DNA of 64,000 nt from Manihot esculenta (taxonomy: Eukaryota; Streptophyta; Magnoliopsida; Malpighiales; Euphorbiaceae), in assembly GCF_001659605.2 (NCBI RefSeq), contig NC_035168.2:5698058-5762057 (forward strand), in the 5' to 3' direction. The notes under the pieces were generated by a model, which was given only the letters and a program-made list of their open reading frames with translations, was not told where the DNA came from and ran no database searches. The position numbers and the translations under genes were made by a program. Of this stretch, positions 1 through 13,281 are shown piece by piece (the first letter of the stretch is position 1; the number at the start of each line of letters is the position of its first letter).

Positions 1-160
1 CAAGAAAATTTATCTTGACAGCCAGAATGTGAGGTTAAATCTTGCAAGATTTCAAAAAAGGTTAGTTCGTGCCTATCAACATTGCAAGAAAATGGATACC
101 CTTCATCACCATTCTCACTAATGCATCTCTTCCACCATTTCTTATAGGCCGAATATATCA
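1..160 (-). CDS. possible partial coding exon at left edge, unidentified
   Basis: On the minus strand an open frame starts at an ATG near position 160 and runs about 53 codons off the left edge without a stop. It is less AT-biased than the DNA around it and contains a Lys/Trp-rich start (YKKWWKRC) followed by acidic and polar residues. An AG-type acceptor just upstream could make it an internal exon. I do not recognise the family. The plus strand in the same place has a GTTAGT donor-like string, so coding on the other strand cannot be excluded. Sequence to the left would be needed to decide. Confidence 0.28.
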
Positions 161-489
161 TTTGGCTCTGAATTTTACACACAAAAGCTCAGTTGGCACC
201 TGATTTTTTCATTGTTACACTGTAATTATTTAACCCTATGCACGATCGCGATCGAAATAATGCCAATTGAAATTTTGTAAGAAAGTCAGGATCAAATTAT
301 ATATTTGGGGATTTGTTAAATTGGGATTTCTTACCATTTATTATTGATTGATTTGATGTTTGTACATTCAAAAGCACACAAAATTGCAGATAAAAAGGAA
401 TATTTGGTTGTAGAGAGCTTTGCATTAAGACATCTTCTGTTCTGTAAATGTATGCAACTACTGATAATAAAGCTTTTCCTGCGTAAATC

Positions 490-1328
490 ATAGGTTGTTT
501 GAGGCGATGTCTTTGTGTAAGAATAAAAAAGTCAATTTGCCCCTGCTAATAGAAACCTAAATGTTAGGTCAATTGAATCTTAAATTGGCAAATTGTGTCA
601 ATTTGCTTAAACTTCAGGTTATCTAGCACAATCATTGTACAAGGACTAAAAAGACATTTTGCAATTGTACAATTTGCTTCTCTAATTTATAAAAGCTATG
701 AAATGATCTCTCAGTTTTTCCTAAAAACCCACCACCATGTGAAAGAGCACCACTGTATATTTCTTCAGAAAATTTAATTAATAAAAATAATTTTTTTTTA
801 AAAAATTATTTTTTATATTTTAAATATCTTATTAAGATGTTTATATATAAATATTATTGATTAAATTCTAAATTTTTATAAATTGATAAAATTTGTTGTA
901 TAATAAATAAAATTTAGAGTATAGTCAATAATGTATTTAATTTTTTGATAAATTTTTAATAACATAACTGTCTAATTTTGATTAAGTTATTTTTGTTCTC
1001 ATTTCATACACATCTCTTACAACTTTTTACAAACCCTTGTTTCACTTTCTTTTCTTCTCAAAGATAAGAAAAAAATGTTTTTCTTTTCCTTCAAGCTACT
1101 TTTTTAAGATAATTAAATAGTTTTTCTTTTACTTAAAATATAGATTTTTTTTTTACTTATGAAAAAAATTACATTATTATCATTTTAAAATACGTATTAT
1201 AAAAAAATAATTTTAAATTTTCAAAATTAAAAATTTCATTTTATTTAAGAAAGGTCTTGTAATGGAAAATGACCATCTCTTGCTGTGGACCATTTGGATT
1301 TGGCATGAAATAATTTAAGCAAATATGG
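490..1328. other. AT-rich intergenic DNA
   Basis: No supported gene. The stretch is dominated by A/T runs; short open frames are chance products. Confidence 0.6.
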
Positions 1329-1747
1329 TAGGGTTGATCATTTGGTTAAATAAATTGCAAATTGAAAATTTGATATTTATAAAAATTAAATTAAATCAAT
1401 TTTAGTTAAAAATTAAATTGAATTTGATTCGATTTGATTTGGTTTGATTAATTTGAATTTTAATAATTTTTTATTTTTTATATTTTATTTTTAATATTTT
1501 AAAATTTAATTGAAATATTTTAACTTTAATGTGATATAATCTCTCGGTATTACTAAAAATAATATACTATTATCACTAATAAATTCGGATCAATTTTTTT
1601 TATTTTTTTATTAAAATCAAATCAAATTAAAATAATTAAAATTTTTGAAATTAAAAATTGAATTAAATTGAAATTAATAAAAAATCAAACCGAATTTTTA
1701 AATTAATTCGATTCGATCGATTTTTTGGGTTTCAATCGAATACTGGA
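1329..1747. mobile_element. degenerate hAT-like MITE, copy 1
   Basis: This is related over its whole length to the well-bounded element at 56,166-56,646. It begins with TAGGGTTGATCATTTGGTT, a decayed form of the TAGGGGTGAGCA-type end, and continues with alternating AAATTGAATC/GATTTGGTTTGATT strings. It ends near the equivalent of the other copy's terminal motif, GGGTTTCAATCGAATACTGG. The right terminal repeat has decayed too far to define a target duplication. Confidence 0.55.
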
Positions 1748-2119
1748 AACCGAACAAAGTTGGTAATTAACTTCACTTCCATCTCTAAAATTAGTGAAAT
1801 AGAGCTATGCATAAGATAATTATAAAAATTATATTTATAAATTATTAATAATAAAATAATTTGTTTTTACACTTTAATAAATTGCATATTGTGAAAATTG
1901 AATAGAAGTGAAATTAAATATAATATATATGAATATTTTCATTATTGTAAATATAAATATATTTATTAGATATTTTACTCTTCTTTTGGAACAAATAAAC
2001 AAAAATCCCTAAACTTTTTTTTTTCAAGTATATCTTTTTTTTATAATTTTATTAATTATTAATATAGATAACCATTCTAATTATTAATATTATTTTAATT
2101 AAAAATTTCTATCTTAGGA

Positions 2120-2465
2120 GGCTTGGAAATACGACAACTCCAAAGAAACAGATGCCCTATCTAAATAATCAATGAGCCAAAAATTCAGGTGTAATCAGGT
2201 ACAATCTACTGCCTATCCAGAAGAATAACATCATTACACCAAAATAACTGAGCTAGGCTATCTCATATTCCCCATATGTACATGAACATTGTGTCATAAG
2301 ATCCTTCCTTGCAACTTCCAATGTTTCCCAAATCAAAATGATGGTCATTATTAATGCTTCGAGCCAAAGCACCACCACCATCGGCCTACTGCTCATTTGG
2401 TCTGAGTTAAATTGAACAAGAAGGAAGAGATTTGCTTCATTGTAATGTTCTTCACTTAGTCTGAG
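2120..2465 (-). other. probable 3' UTR of the kinesin-14 gene
   Basis: Less AT-rich than the DNA further left and directly downstream of the inferred kinesin stop codon. No other open frame of note. The extent of the UTR is a guess from the drop in base complexity near 2,120. Confidence 0.4.
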
Positions 2466-5400
2466 TTAAAGCAACAGCTTTGTTGTCCTTTTCGATGAAT
2501 GGACTGGCGGGGGTGTCCTGGCATGCCTTCTAGATTCATCTGTATGAGCTACAGTAGAATTTTTCTTTAGCATGGATAGTGGATGGATGGACACATGCAT
2601 TAATATGGAGTTAAAAATGCTTCAGTTGTTATTCTTACCGGAATCAACTGGCTTTCCCCCAAGGGAAGACCGACGAGATCTATCAAACCCTGATGCTTGA
2701 ACTCCTGTAAGTGACTGCTTCCTCATTGCCCTTGCATTAGCTGAAAGTGGTGACTTTACATCTCTGTTGCTGCTGCTTGTAACATTGACGGGTGAGAGTA
2801 CTTCATTTGAATGCCGTTGATTCCTGTATATTGATGGGCTAAAAGAAATGTCACTCACACATTTATGTCATCCAAACAATGCTGAATAAACCTTAATCCT
2901 AAACTGGTTGAGGTCGGTTATGTAAATTCTTTTTTATTATTAAGGTCTATTAGACGCAAAATTCACATCACAATGGAACCAAGGCAAATATGAGCTGTCT
3001 ATGCATACCTCTTCTCAGACCCATTGATCAGTTTTCCAATAGTTCGCAAGGATTTCCTTATTTGAGACCCTTTTCCATTACCACTACTAGTCAACTTAGA
3101 TGTCTGAAAATCTGTAGAAAGAGCAAGTTCATTTTGCATCGTGATCTGAACTGTGTTTCTTGCTTGTGATTCGGGAGTAGTTGGTAGCTGAAGAGGAATT
3201 TGCGTCATACTCGGTGTTTTGACCAAATGCTTTTTCTGGGATGAACTAGTAGGACTTCTGGGAGTACTTAAACGATACAGTTCCATCATGGAACTCCCAA
3301 TACCAGAATGCCCATTCATCTTTGACATTGCCTCAGGATCTTGAGACTGACCATAATTATGCAGTGTCACTGCCTCAGGATATAGGGGCTTGCTTATGTC
3401 ATCTGGTGCAACTTTTGTCTGGAAATGATCATTTTTACTGTATTTTGGACCTTCTAAACTTAGTCTTCTGAAACGATTTGGTGCAGAAGGTGTTTTTGAT
3501 CTCTTACTGTCAACAGGATTTACTGTTTGAGAATTCATGTTGCTGCCTTTCTCTATGCTCAGCCTCCGCATGCGTGGAGGGGTTTGTTCGGTTAGTGCTT
3601 TTGGTTTCTCACATGGAGGTCTTTGCTCCTTACTTGCCAATAACTTCTTAAGGTTATCAACCTGCACAGTGAAGTGTTAAACTTGTTAATTAGTTTGTTA
3701 TAATGATCCCCACAGGCATTTTGATTAAATACCCCTCACATAGCAATTTCTTCATATCTGTTTAAGATTGAACCATTGAATCATAATAGCTGGAGAGAAA
3801 GAGGAGAGAGAAAGAGAAGAAGAAGCAACTAGCTAGCACCAGAAAATTAAGAATGTAAATGGGTGCATTTCAAATTTCAAACATATTTTGCCTCAGTAAC
3901 CAACAACTGATGTCATAAGACAACTAGTTTTTATTCCAATATATAATAATGAACCACTTTTGAAGCTCATTTCGCCATCCCTGCTTGCATGGTACATACT
4001 TCTAATATATAAGCGTCTGCTAAGGTTCGGACATCATATTTACCTGTTCTTTGAGTTGCATAATCTCACCACTTTCTTTGTTTGCACGAGCAGCACCAAG
4101 TTCAACAGTAGATACCCTCTGAGCAAACTTCAATGTACTGATTGTTTCCCCAAAAGAGTCTCCTTCCGGACTCACATGAGCAAACATCAATGTTTTAGCA
4201 TGTCCACCTGAAGAAAAATTTCCAGGAATAAAATACAGTGTAAACCTTTAAACAAAAACACTAGGTCATTGAAAATGATAGAGAGAAGCTGGAATTTATG
4301 GATAGAATGGTGCTTATTTGCATTCTACAGATGGAAATGGGGCAAATATCATTTGGTTACCTAAGGAGTCTTGCAGGAGAAGTGTGAGTTTGCTGTTTCT
4401 GTAAGGGACATGAGAATTCTTTTGAGCCAAAGCTGTGATAACATCTCCCAGACAGGAAAGAGACTTATTGATATACTGTGCCTCTTTTAGCCTATCTCCA
4501 GTAACTTCTGATTTATCTACTCTTTCACTTCCTGCAAGATCTACCAAATGTAGGCAACTACGAAGGGTGCTTCCTGATGTATCTTTACCATGCACATGAA
4601 CAGTCAGGATACTGCAGATTCATGTTAAACCACCAATCAGTTATGTTAAAAAATAGATCACATATTTCTTCTTTCATTTATTATCAATAACTATGATGCC
4701 ACTTCTATCAGTTTCGGGCTTTCAGCAAAAGGAGAACTTCAACTTTCACAAATAAAACAGCAACACGCCACTTAGAAAGTTTGAAAGCAGAACAGCTCCT
4801 TGAGCCAAAACTAACCCATGGGATCGACTACTTCGGTTGTTGATTGCAGTGGAACTAACAACTCGATTCGTCTCACCAAGTTTCATCAGATTGAGAACAT
4901 CAGTAGTGGACGTTACAGAGTACATTTTAGCATCAGGAAGACTCAAACCATTGTCACCACTGCAGCTTCGAATCTCTAACTTTTGACAGTTAAGAAAACA
5001 TAATAACCAAGCAGCAGGAAATTAAGCCTTTTCTTCTAGCATACATCAGTAAATGCTTATTAGACAAGGTAAACATATTTCTTTAATATGAAAACAGATG
5101 TGAAAGGATATTTAGTAGTTGATGAATCCTCCGCAAGAAGGTCTCGCACTTGCTCATTATATATTTCAACCATTTGAACTTGAATATCATAACTTATAAT
5201 CTCCTTCCTTTCCCTAGACATCTGAAAGAGGTTACTAAGTGCCAGATAATTAATCCCCATATCTTTAGTTGAGCCACCTGATGGACCACTCTGTCAAGAT
5301 ACAAGTTGATTGTTGTTTGTTAACTACTGATCAGACATATGAAACTTACAAGAAGATGGCAGGTAAAGTTGAAAGAAGCCAAAATTAAAAATGACCCAAT

Positions 5401-8400
5401 TTGCATTAAATGCAGTCTTCTAAAACAAATAATGATCCTACCATGGTATATGTTTTCCCTGATCCAGTTTGACCATAAGCAAAAATGCAGACATTGTAGC
5501 CGTCCATCACAGACCTGATTAACGGTTGGATGTCATTGTATACCTCATCTGAAAACAAAGAGGCAATATGCTGATCAGATTTTAGCATATAAGCCATAGG
5601 ATAATATAGATTATTAAGTAATACTACCTTGGGTGGCAGTAGGACCAAATACCCTATTAAACTGAAACATTTTCCTTCCATCTTTTTTTGGCTTTAATGG
5701 ATCCAAGATCACTAGTGAACCATCCTTTCCAATAAAATCTATCGCATTACTTTTTTCGCCAGCAATGGCAGGCCTAATTCTGCAGTAAACTCGAATGTTT
5801 CCTGAGAAACTTAATAATCAGGATTGGTTTAAAAATTCAATGATATGGTTCAAAATACGAACAGCCTTTCAAATGAAATAAGATTATGGTGAGAAAAATA
5901 ACATTAATACATAATTTTCAACAGGAAGCTAACCTTTTAAATCTTGAACCAAGTTGTACAAGTTCCTGTTCTCTTTCAATATGCTGTGATATCCCTGTGC
6001 AGCAGTAGAGATCTCCTGTACCTGGTGTCCTGAAGCAATTCAAGCACAATAACCTTTAAAATATTCTTCACATGGAAAGTGAATATTAGTAAAGTGCCTA
6101 CAAGGATTACAACTGATATGCATAAGTAGATTTTTCACATTTACATTATCTTTTTCACATTGGCTCTAAAGATCATTAAGAGAAAAAGGAACTCTGGAAA
6201 TGTCTAAGGAATACATGGACAATTGTAACCTTAGACTGCTTTGCACGGAAGAAAAAAGCCTACAAAATTATGCCTTATGAAAACATTGCTAACTCTAGAA
6301 GAAAAAAGATGGATGGCAAAGGTGGAAAAATACTGGAGAATTAAATTATTGGACGCAAGAAAACAAATGCTCTGAAGGTTCATGACAAACACATTATTCC
6401 CTTAGAGTTGAGAAGAACTTACCAAGCTCTCTCAAATCTGTCTGAAACTTGGACTGTAAGTCTTCAAACTCTGTCTTTATGTTTGTCAACAGGGCTTTCA
6501 GATCCTGAAACATGAAAGTAGGAAGTAAAAATGCTCCTATCCTCAATAAGTGGAGAAACCATAAATAAGTTGCACGGCCCATGCCTCTTCCAGTTTTTTA
6601 ATTTCCTTGAGTCTTATTGGATACCTTTTCTGTGATACTTATATACCATGAAAGTTCATTTATTGGTTGTGATAATGAATTTCCCACTAAAACAAAGTAA
6701 TGAAAATGTGAAAAAAAAGGTTCATTAGGACATGTTCCTCTTACACATTAAAGTGAAATTTTTGCATGAACACAATACCATGATATTAAATGCTTTCACA
6801 ATAGTAATTATTGCATTTCAGTATTGTTACTTGCCAAAATAACTACATGAGAAGTATAGCATAAAGCTTTCCAGCTCCTTTTATCACTTTAAAGGCCAAC
6901 CAAAGAATAAGCTACATATAACCTTTTAAGTGATTTAAACTAATTTGGAGGGAAAGACACTAACCACAAGTTCTTCTTCTTGCATTTGAAACAAATGCCT
7001 ATGTTTGCAGTCACCCTTTCTTAAGCAAGCCCGACAACACTGCAAAACATGGACATGTCAGCAACTCAGAATATGTTATTAGAGGTTAATAGCTTATTTG
7101 CAACTCCCAAAAATACTCAAGTAAACTCATGCCAATATGCCTGTTACCATGTAAGGTAAGTGTACTTCAAAGCATTTTCTATTGACTTTGACCATGAAAT
7201 GTGCTTTATCAGTATGCCCATTAATGAGTGAAGTAGAAGTTATGATATATGGCCCATATGGAGAAAAAATAAAAACTACAATATTTTGAAAACATTGATG
7301 CAAATTTTCAAACAAATATGCTTGGCATAAGCTGAAAATAAAGAGGGATTAGTTATTAATTTTTAGAATGAAGTGCTCTAAAGTTAGGAAATTATTGAAA
7401 AAAGAGATGAATTTAAGAATTTAAAAGATAAGAGGCACAAAGAAACAAGGAGAAACATAGATAAAGAAGGATTTTTTTTAAAAGGTATATAGCATAAAGA
7501 AATAAACTATGGTGTCTAATTGCACTTACAGTGCATGCAGAATGTCAAAAGTGAATCTATTAAGAGGTATACAAGTATAAGGCAAGTACGATTAAAAACA
7601 AGGGAAACAAGTTATGGATTGTTACTAAAGGACCAAATTAACAAGCAGGTGTCAGTACTGTCACCAAAATTTGCTATAACATAGGAAGGATACCGCATAC
7701 ATCGTTTGGAGGATCATCATCAAAACATGACTCTAAACCATTATACATAATCTTCAGAGTAGAAAATCAAATCAACTCCAAGTTCACAACTATAATTAAC
7801 ATTCAACATTTCATAATATTTTTCAGTAATATTTTATGGACAACAAAGTATCATTTTCATTCTCCAAGACTTCCATTGAGCTTTAATCAATTTAGGAAAT
7901 CAAGGACAGTGAAAAAAAAAAAAGACTTCAAGAAATTTGTTAGAATTCTAATACAGAATTTGTAACTTTAATAACCTCCTAGATGCATTATTATCACTAC
8001 TTTAATAAAGTTAAATGGAGTTAAAAGAAACATACCTCAGAATCTCCAAGTGCAGATGACTCCTTCAGAGGCACTGATGTTGGATTATCTTGTGAGCCAC
8101 TTTTTTCTTTTAAAAACATCTTGAACATTGAGTGCAACTGGTTTTGGCAAAATAAAGTGACGATTTAAAAAAGACTTCATGTAAGGAAAAGCATTGGAAG
8201 AGAACATATGTTCACTGTCCCAAAATTAATATATAGATGTATGCCTATAGACTTGACAAGTCTGTTGAGGTAAAGAAAAAGAGAGGAGCAATTATTTGTA
8301 AAGATAACTTAACGCTTATTCTAGCTATGTTTGAAAGGAGATTGTATGACATTCTTTACAAGAATAAGCATTTTCAAGGTATTGTATTTGCTGTAGGCTA

Positions 8401-8515
8401 TCTTTAAAAAATTGGTGGGAAACAGTTACAATCAAATTTTATGGCTCAAGATATGATTATATTCACAAGTCACAATTAGAACTCAAGGATTGCAGGTAAA
8501 TGCATCTTTTTCTTC

Positions 8516-8566
<51 letters not shown>

Positions 8567-11459
8567 CAGAAAGCGTGACTTGTTAGGTTAGTGAGTCAAT
8601 ATTATGTTAACATATTGACTACAAGTGTCTTACCTCTTCTTTCTCGGATACATTTATGTTTATTTGCATACTGTTTCTGTTGAATTGTCATCAAATCTCA
8701 ATTCTTAAAAAATCCCTTTCCCTTTCCCTTTCAATTTCTTCCTAACTAGCAACAAATGCAGATAACATCTGGATACCCACATAAACAAATAAGAATAAAA
8801 AATTATACTAACCAAAATCGGGTTTGAGGGGAAAAGGAGTTCCTATAGATAACTATTAGTTCTATTTGGCTTTTTCCTTTTGGAGTTTATACCTTGGAAT
8901 TATTCTATATTATTTTTGCAGCTTTAGAAGTAGGAATTAGCAAATTAGTATTAACGCACCATATGTGTTGTACATTTCATGTAATCTAGCATCTAACAAA
9001 TTCAGTATGCAGACTCCCTAAGTTGCTTAAATATAATATTCTACCACATAATTATCCAAGAAAAACATCCTTGAATAAGAGATCTGTATGTTTAGTAAGC
9101 ACATTGTGCAATAATGTAGGATTATGCAGGAAAGTTGCTTAAATATGTAATATTGTCAAGCTCTCTATTGATTTAAACTAACCTCAGGGGAATTGTTCTG
9201 AAGTTTATCCTCGAAACAACTTGCCATGATTCTGCACACTAACTTTTCCATATCCTGTAAAAGAAGAGGAGCATTAGTGGAAAAAAAAAACATATAATAA
9301 ATTCTTCAACCCCTGCTTTTTGCTCTTGGATGTGTCCCTTAAATCAAAGAAAATTTCATATGTTAAACAGCTGGGCATTACCATGTTGCCAGTGCGGAAG
9401 AACGTGAGAACGTTATCATGTATGTTTTCCTTTGTATCGGTCATATGTTCAATAAGTAACTTGACAATTAAATCTGCAAAATCCAATGTTGTTACTTGAG
9501 ATTAAAGGAAAATGCATATAGTAAGATACAGAAAACACCAGTCACAATCATTCAAAGGATATGCCAAATACAATCTTTATTTGGGCTAATCTAAAGTGAC
9601 TGACCAGGCAAACTGTAAGTTTACCATCATGCAATGACTTGCTTGATTTATTACAATTAAAAAGAAAAAAAAAGTTGAACCTAATTATGATTTTGACTTT
9701 TGGATCATATACTTGATCCTGCGTTTATACTGGATGAAAGTCATACTTATAGTTCTTAGTAGTTCGTCACTACTTAGCACTTACATTAAGAAAACCTGCA
9801 GATTAGTTCCTAATTTCACACTAACAGGGAACCATTGCAATCATTAATTCATATTATATGTTTACTTTTATATCAAGTTTGTCAATATCCTGATTGATTA
9901 GCTATGCCATTTTTGCTTCTTCTTAGAAGACCTATACTTGCTAGAAATTTTGATACCTATTCATTGCCCTTATCTTCAAGTTTGAGCTTCTATGTTGAAT
10001 GATACATTAGTAGAGTAACAAAATCAAAGTACCAAAAAAGGTCTAAGTTCCAATCCTCTTTCGCACAAGTTTGGGTGGACTTGTGCATGACTATGCTCTA
10101 AGATGAGGTGTATAAAAAATATTAAAGCCTATTCCTGGACATTTATTTATGAGCTTGAGCTTTTAAGTTGTTCTTAGACTAGTTACCTGTGAATAAACCA
10201 AATAGATGAGCATACAAAAGATAGCAAACATACCAGAAAGTTTCTGAATGTCATCTGCAGGCATCTCTGATGCTGCTGACATGTCTAAGCATCTACAAGA
10301 GTCTGACGAGAGGGATCCAGAATTGTTCATGCCGGCAGGTCGCATAACCATAGGAGATCTGATAGGCTTAGTAAACCCATTTCCGCCATTCATCTGCTTG
10401 CATTCATGGTAAAATTTAAGAGCTAAGATGCAGTCAACCACCTTAGCTGCTGACCCTGCCTCCAATGCATCCTTTTACAAATTAAGTCCAACAACTAACT
10501 TAGTCATATGTTGTTAGATGCATATATAAACAAGTAAATAACGTAAATACATGATTCAAGCATATTGGGGTTAAGTTACCCTCTCAATATCAGAAGCTTC
10601 AAAGGCAGGCAGCTTCAATTCTTCAACAGCCACCAGAAAGTTCCTTACGTTCTCAAAATACTGGTAGGCCGGTAATGGCTGTGATTCTCGGTTTAGCGAT
10701 TGTAAAGGTGTACAGTTCTCCACAACCTTATAATAGTTTCCGAAAGTAAATAATTAGAACTTTGACAACACTTCGAATCCCACTATCCTAATTAGTCAAA
10801 GAACACTTAGGATTCACTTTCCCATTACTTTTGATTCAAATAACCCCAAACAGAATTGTTCAATTGCCAATATTCAATTTTTAGTTAAATCAACATTAAG
10901 CAAAACAAAGGATAAACTATGATATCAATTAAAGATATTATATAGTTACCTTGGGCACGGCCCCGGGATGAACCTTGTTAATTGCATTGCACAGAATCAG
11001 GCCATTCCTCAAGCGAGAAACGAATTCTTTCTCTGTCGGATGGCTCGATATGCCCAATGGACCCACAAGGCTTTCAAGCCAGGCCGCTGCTTGGAATCTT
11101 CTCCAAGCTGAAAATGATCGGTAAAGATAATGATCATTACAGATATTTTTGTCTTTGAGAACCAAAAACAATGTATACAGTGGCATTAACAAACTGAAAC
11201 ATTAAAAAGATTTAATTTCACAAATGTAGGACTCAAGAAACAAAACCTATAATACTCAACTGATTTTTTCTTCTTCTTTTTTTTTTTTTTGGGAAGTGGG
11301 GGATGAAAGAACTAAATCGGCAAAAATAGACGAAGACAATCTATATTTTTCTTATTTACCAAACAGAATAAAGAAACAAGATAGAAGGTGCACACCTGCT
11401 TCTTCAGCTTTTCTTGAAGTCAATATATCATGCAACTCAGCTCTTGCACAGTTCTCCAT
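2466..11459 (-). CDS. kinesin-14 with N-terminal calponin-homology domain (KCH type)
   Basis: Minus-end-directed microtubule motor of the plant KCH group, whose CH domain is known to bind actin. Inferred exons, 5' to 3': 11459-11396, 11107-10950, 10726-10580, 10471-10234, 9473-9382, 9254-9183, 8137-8036, 7039-6965, 6504-6423, 6029-5934, 5801-5628, 5548-5442, 5290-5112, 4980-4816, 4611-4361, 4207-4044, 3661-3009, 2838-2639, 2548-2466. They sum to 3,102 nt, giving 1,033 aa with all phases matching. The CH domain is about residues 22-150. A helical linker follows. The motor starts at 376 ([10 protein letters not shown]), with P-loop GQTGSGKT at 459-466, switch I NNRSSRSH at 576-583 and switch II DLAGSE at 608-613. 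The motor ends near 722. The tail is basic, Ser/Thr/Pro-rich and probably disordered. An internal motor after a CH domain fits this subfamily. All nucleotide-binding motifs are intact. Least certain are the first exon and the last two exons. Confidence 0.92.
4981..5111 (-). other. U12-type (minor spliceosome) intron 13 of the kinesin gene
   Basis: The 131-nt intron begins ATATCCTTT (5,111-5,103), an exact match to the U12 5' splice-site consensus. It carries TTTTCTTAAC (4,998-4,989), a near-perfect U12 branch-site match, about 9 nt before the 3' end. There is no ordinary GT donor here that keeps frame. Reading frame requires Lys before the conserved LEIR motif, which forces the intron to end in AA (exon resumes with G at 4,980). 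It would then be an AT-AA intron rather than AT-AC. The U12 class is well supported; the exact 3' end needs a cDNA. Confidence 0.75.
8519..8561. repeat. (AG)n microsatellite in kinesin intron
   Basis: About 20 uninterrupted AG/GA units inside the intron between the sixth and seventh kinesin exons. Likely polymorphic in length. Confidence 0.9.
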
Positions 11460-12610
11460 TAATGTATGACCTTCCTATTCTCGCAGAAAGATTAAACAAC
11501 TCATAATCAAACACACTAAAAACCACATATCGAAATCCAAAACCCTCTTTCCAATTCCTTCAAAAATCTACCAAGAAATTATCTTCAACACAAGAAAAGC
11601 ACACAGTAATCGATGAAACAGGCATATACCGACATACATTTACTCCTGAGATTCAAAAGAACATACTTGTTGCCTTTCTGGGTTGTCTTTCTTCTCAAAT
11701 CGGATAAGCAGAAACCCTAACAAAGTGAAAGAAAATCCCAGAAAGGGAAGAGAACGAGAGCAGCAGCTGGGCTAGAGAGGGAACTAAAGACTAAAGTTTC
11801 TGTGCAATAAAACGTAGAGTCGAGCAGAGCATTTTTGTTGCTTTTTAAACTTTCGGTTCGGGCTTAGCTTCGGATCCGAACCTGAGGTTATGGAATCGTA
11901 ACGTTAACCAGGTGTTTTTTGAATTCAAATCTGTAAGGTCAAGGTGAATGATCTTGATTGTTCAATTCGCCACGTAGGTAATCTCATCTGACGATTGACA
12001 TTGAAGCGTGTTTTACACACATTTGCATGCAATTGGCGTTGACCACTAATTATGTATAGATTAGATGCGTAATATTTTTTTCATATATGAGTGAAAATAA
12101 ATCAATAATTTGATTTATTTCCAATTTTAAAAGGATTTTGTATAAATCATATCTAAAAATTTATTACTTATAGGAAAAGGGTATGAGCATATGAGAAATT
12201 AATAATTATTAAATTAAATATTTATATTTAGATTAATATATTAATTTTATATAAATTTTAATATAAACACTTAAGGCAAAATATATCATTATATGAAAAG
12301 TTAATTTGTATTTTAACTTTTTATAGTTAATATTTTTAATACTGATACATATTTGTTGTGATATGTGATCTTGAAAATGAATATATAAAATAGAAAAAAT
12401 GTGAAAAGTTATTATTAATGGATTGAAATTTAAAATTAAAAAAAATAAATATTAAATCCCTAATAAATTATTAATGGATTGAAATTTATTAGTAATTTGT
12501 TGGTAATTTAAAAAAATTAAAAAAATAAATTTTATTTTATATTTTAGATTATTTTAGTAAGATTTAAAATTATTTTTCCTATTAGATATATGTTTTTATT
12601 TTTTATTCAA
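11460..12610 (-). promoter_or_regulatory. 5' leader and promoter region of the kinesin gene
   Basis: Upstream of the predicted start codon the first 300-400 bases are of mixed composition and look like leader sequence, possibly with a leader intron. DNA beyond about 12,050 becomes AT-rich. No convincing single TATA box or specific operator was identified. Confidence 0.4.
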
Positions 12611-12629
12611 TAATTACTAGAAATGCATT

Positions 12630-13045
12630 ATAATAAATGAAAAACAGAGATAATAAAGTGAGATGAGAAAATAAAAAATATGGAGAAAAGGGAAATGAGA
12701 AAAATAACTAAAATGTAAATAAATATAAAATAGACTATTAGAAATGATGAGAAAATAGAAAAAAAAATAAGAGAGAATAAAAAACGAGAAAAAGAAGGAG
12801 AATAATAGGAAAAAAATGAGGAATGAAAAAGAAAATGTAAGAAAAATTGATGTGAAAAAGCAAAGAAAATAAGATAAAAAAAATTTGATAAAAAGAAAAA
12901 AAAAAGACTGGTTGGAAACATGAGAGAAAATAAAAGAATATAATAGAGTAGAAGGAAAATAATAGAAAAGAAAAGAAAATGGGAGAAAAAGGAAAGGAAA
13001 TAGGTAAGAAGAAAACAAGGGAATGAGAAAATAAAAGGTTGACTG
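12630..13045. repeat. strand-asymmetric purine-rich low-complexity tract
   Basis: About 415 bases of the plus strand are almost all A and G with scattered T, made of units such as GAGAAAATA and AAAAGAAAAG. The complement therefore opens in all three frames into Phe/Ser/Leu-rich pseudo-proteins, which I do not regard as coding. It separates the kinesin promoter from the copia element. Confidence 0.8.
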
Positions 13046-13281
13046 AACAATAAAGACCCAATATTTGTATTTTAATTAAAAATTTTCAATTTTCAATTTA
13101 TGTTCCATCCTTTTTAATTTTATCAGCGTGTAGTTTTAGCCAAACTTTAAAATTACCATTTGAAATTTAATTTTTATACACATAACATATTAGGAGAATA
13201 TCTGTTTAGTCAATATTACATACCATAATATACAAAAATTAAATTTCAAACATTAATTTTTTTAACAAAATAGGTAATATT

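Noticed and set aside
12617..13061. Three overlapping minus-strand open frames of 107-140 codons
   Set aside because: All are Phe/Ser/Leu/Ile repeats created by the purine-rich low-complexity strand. All three frames stay open, which is the mark of base bias and not of a gene.
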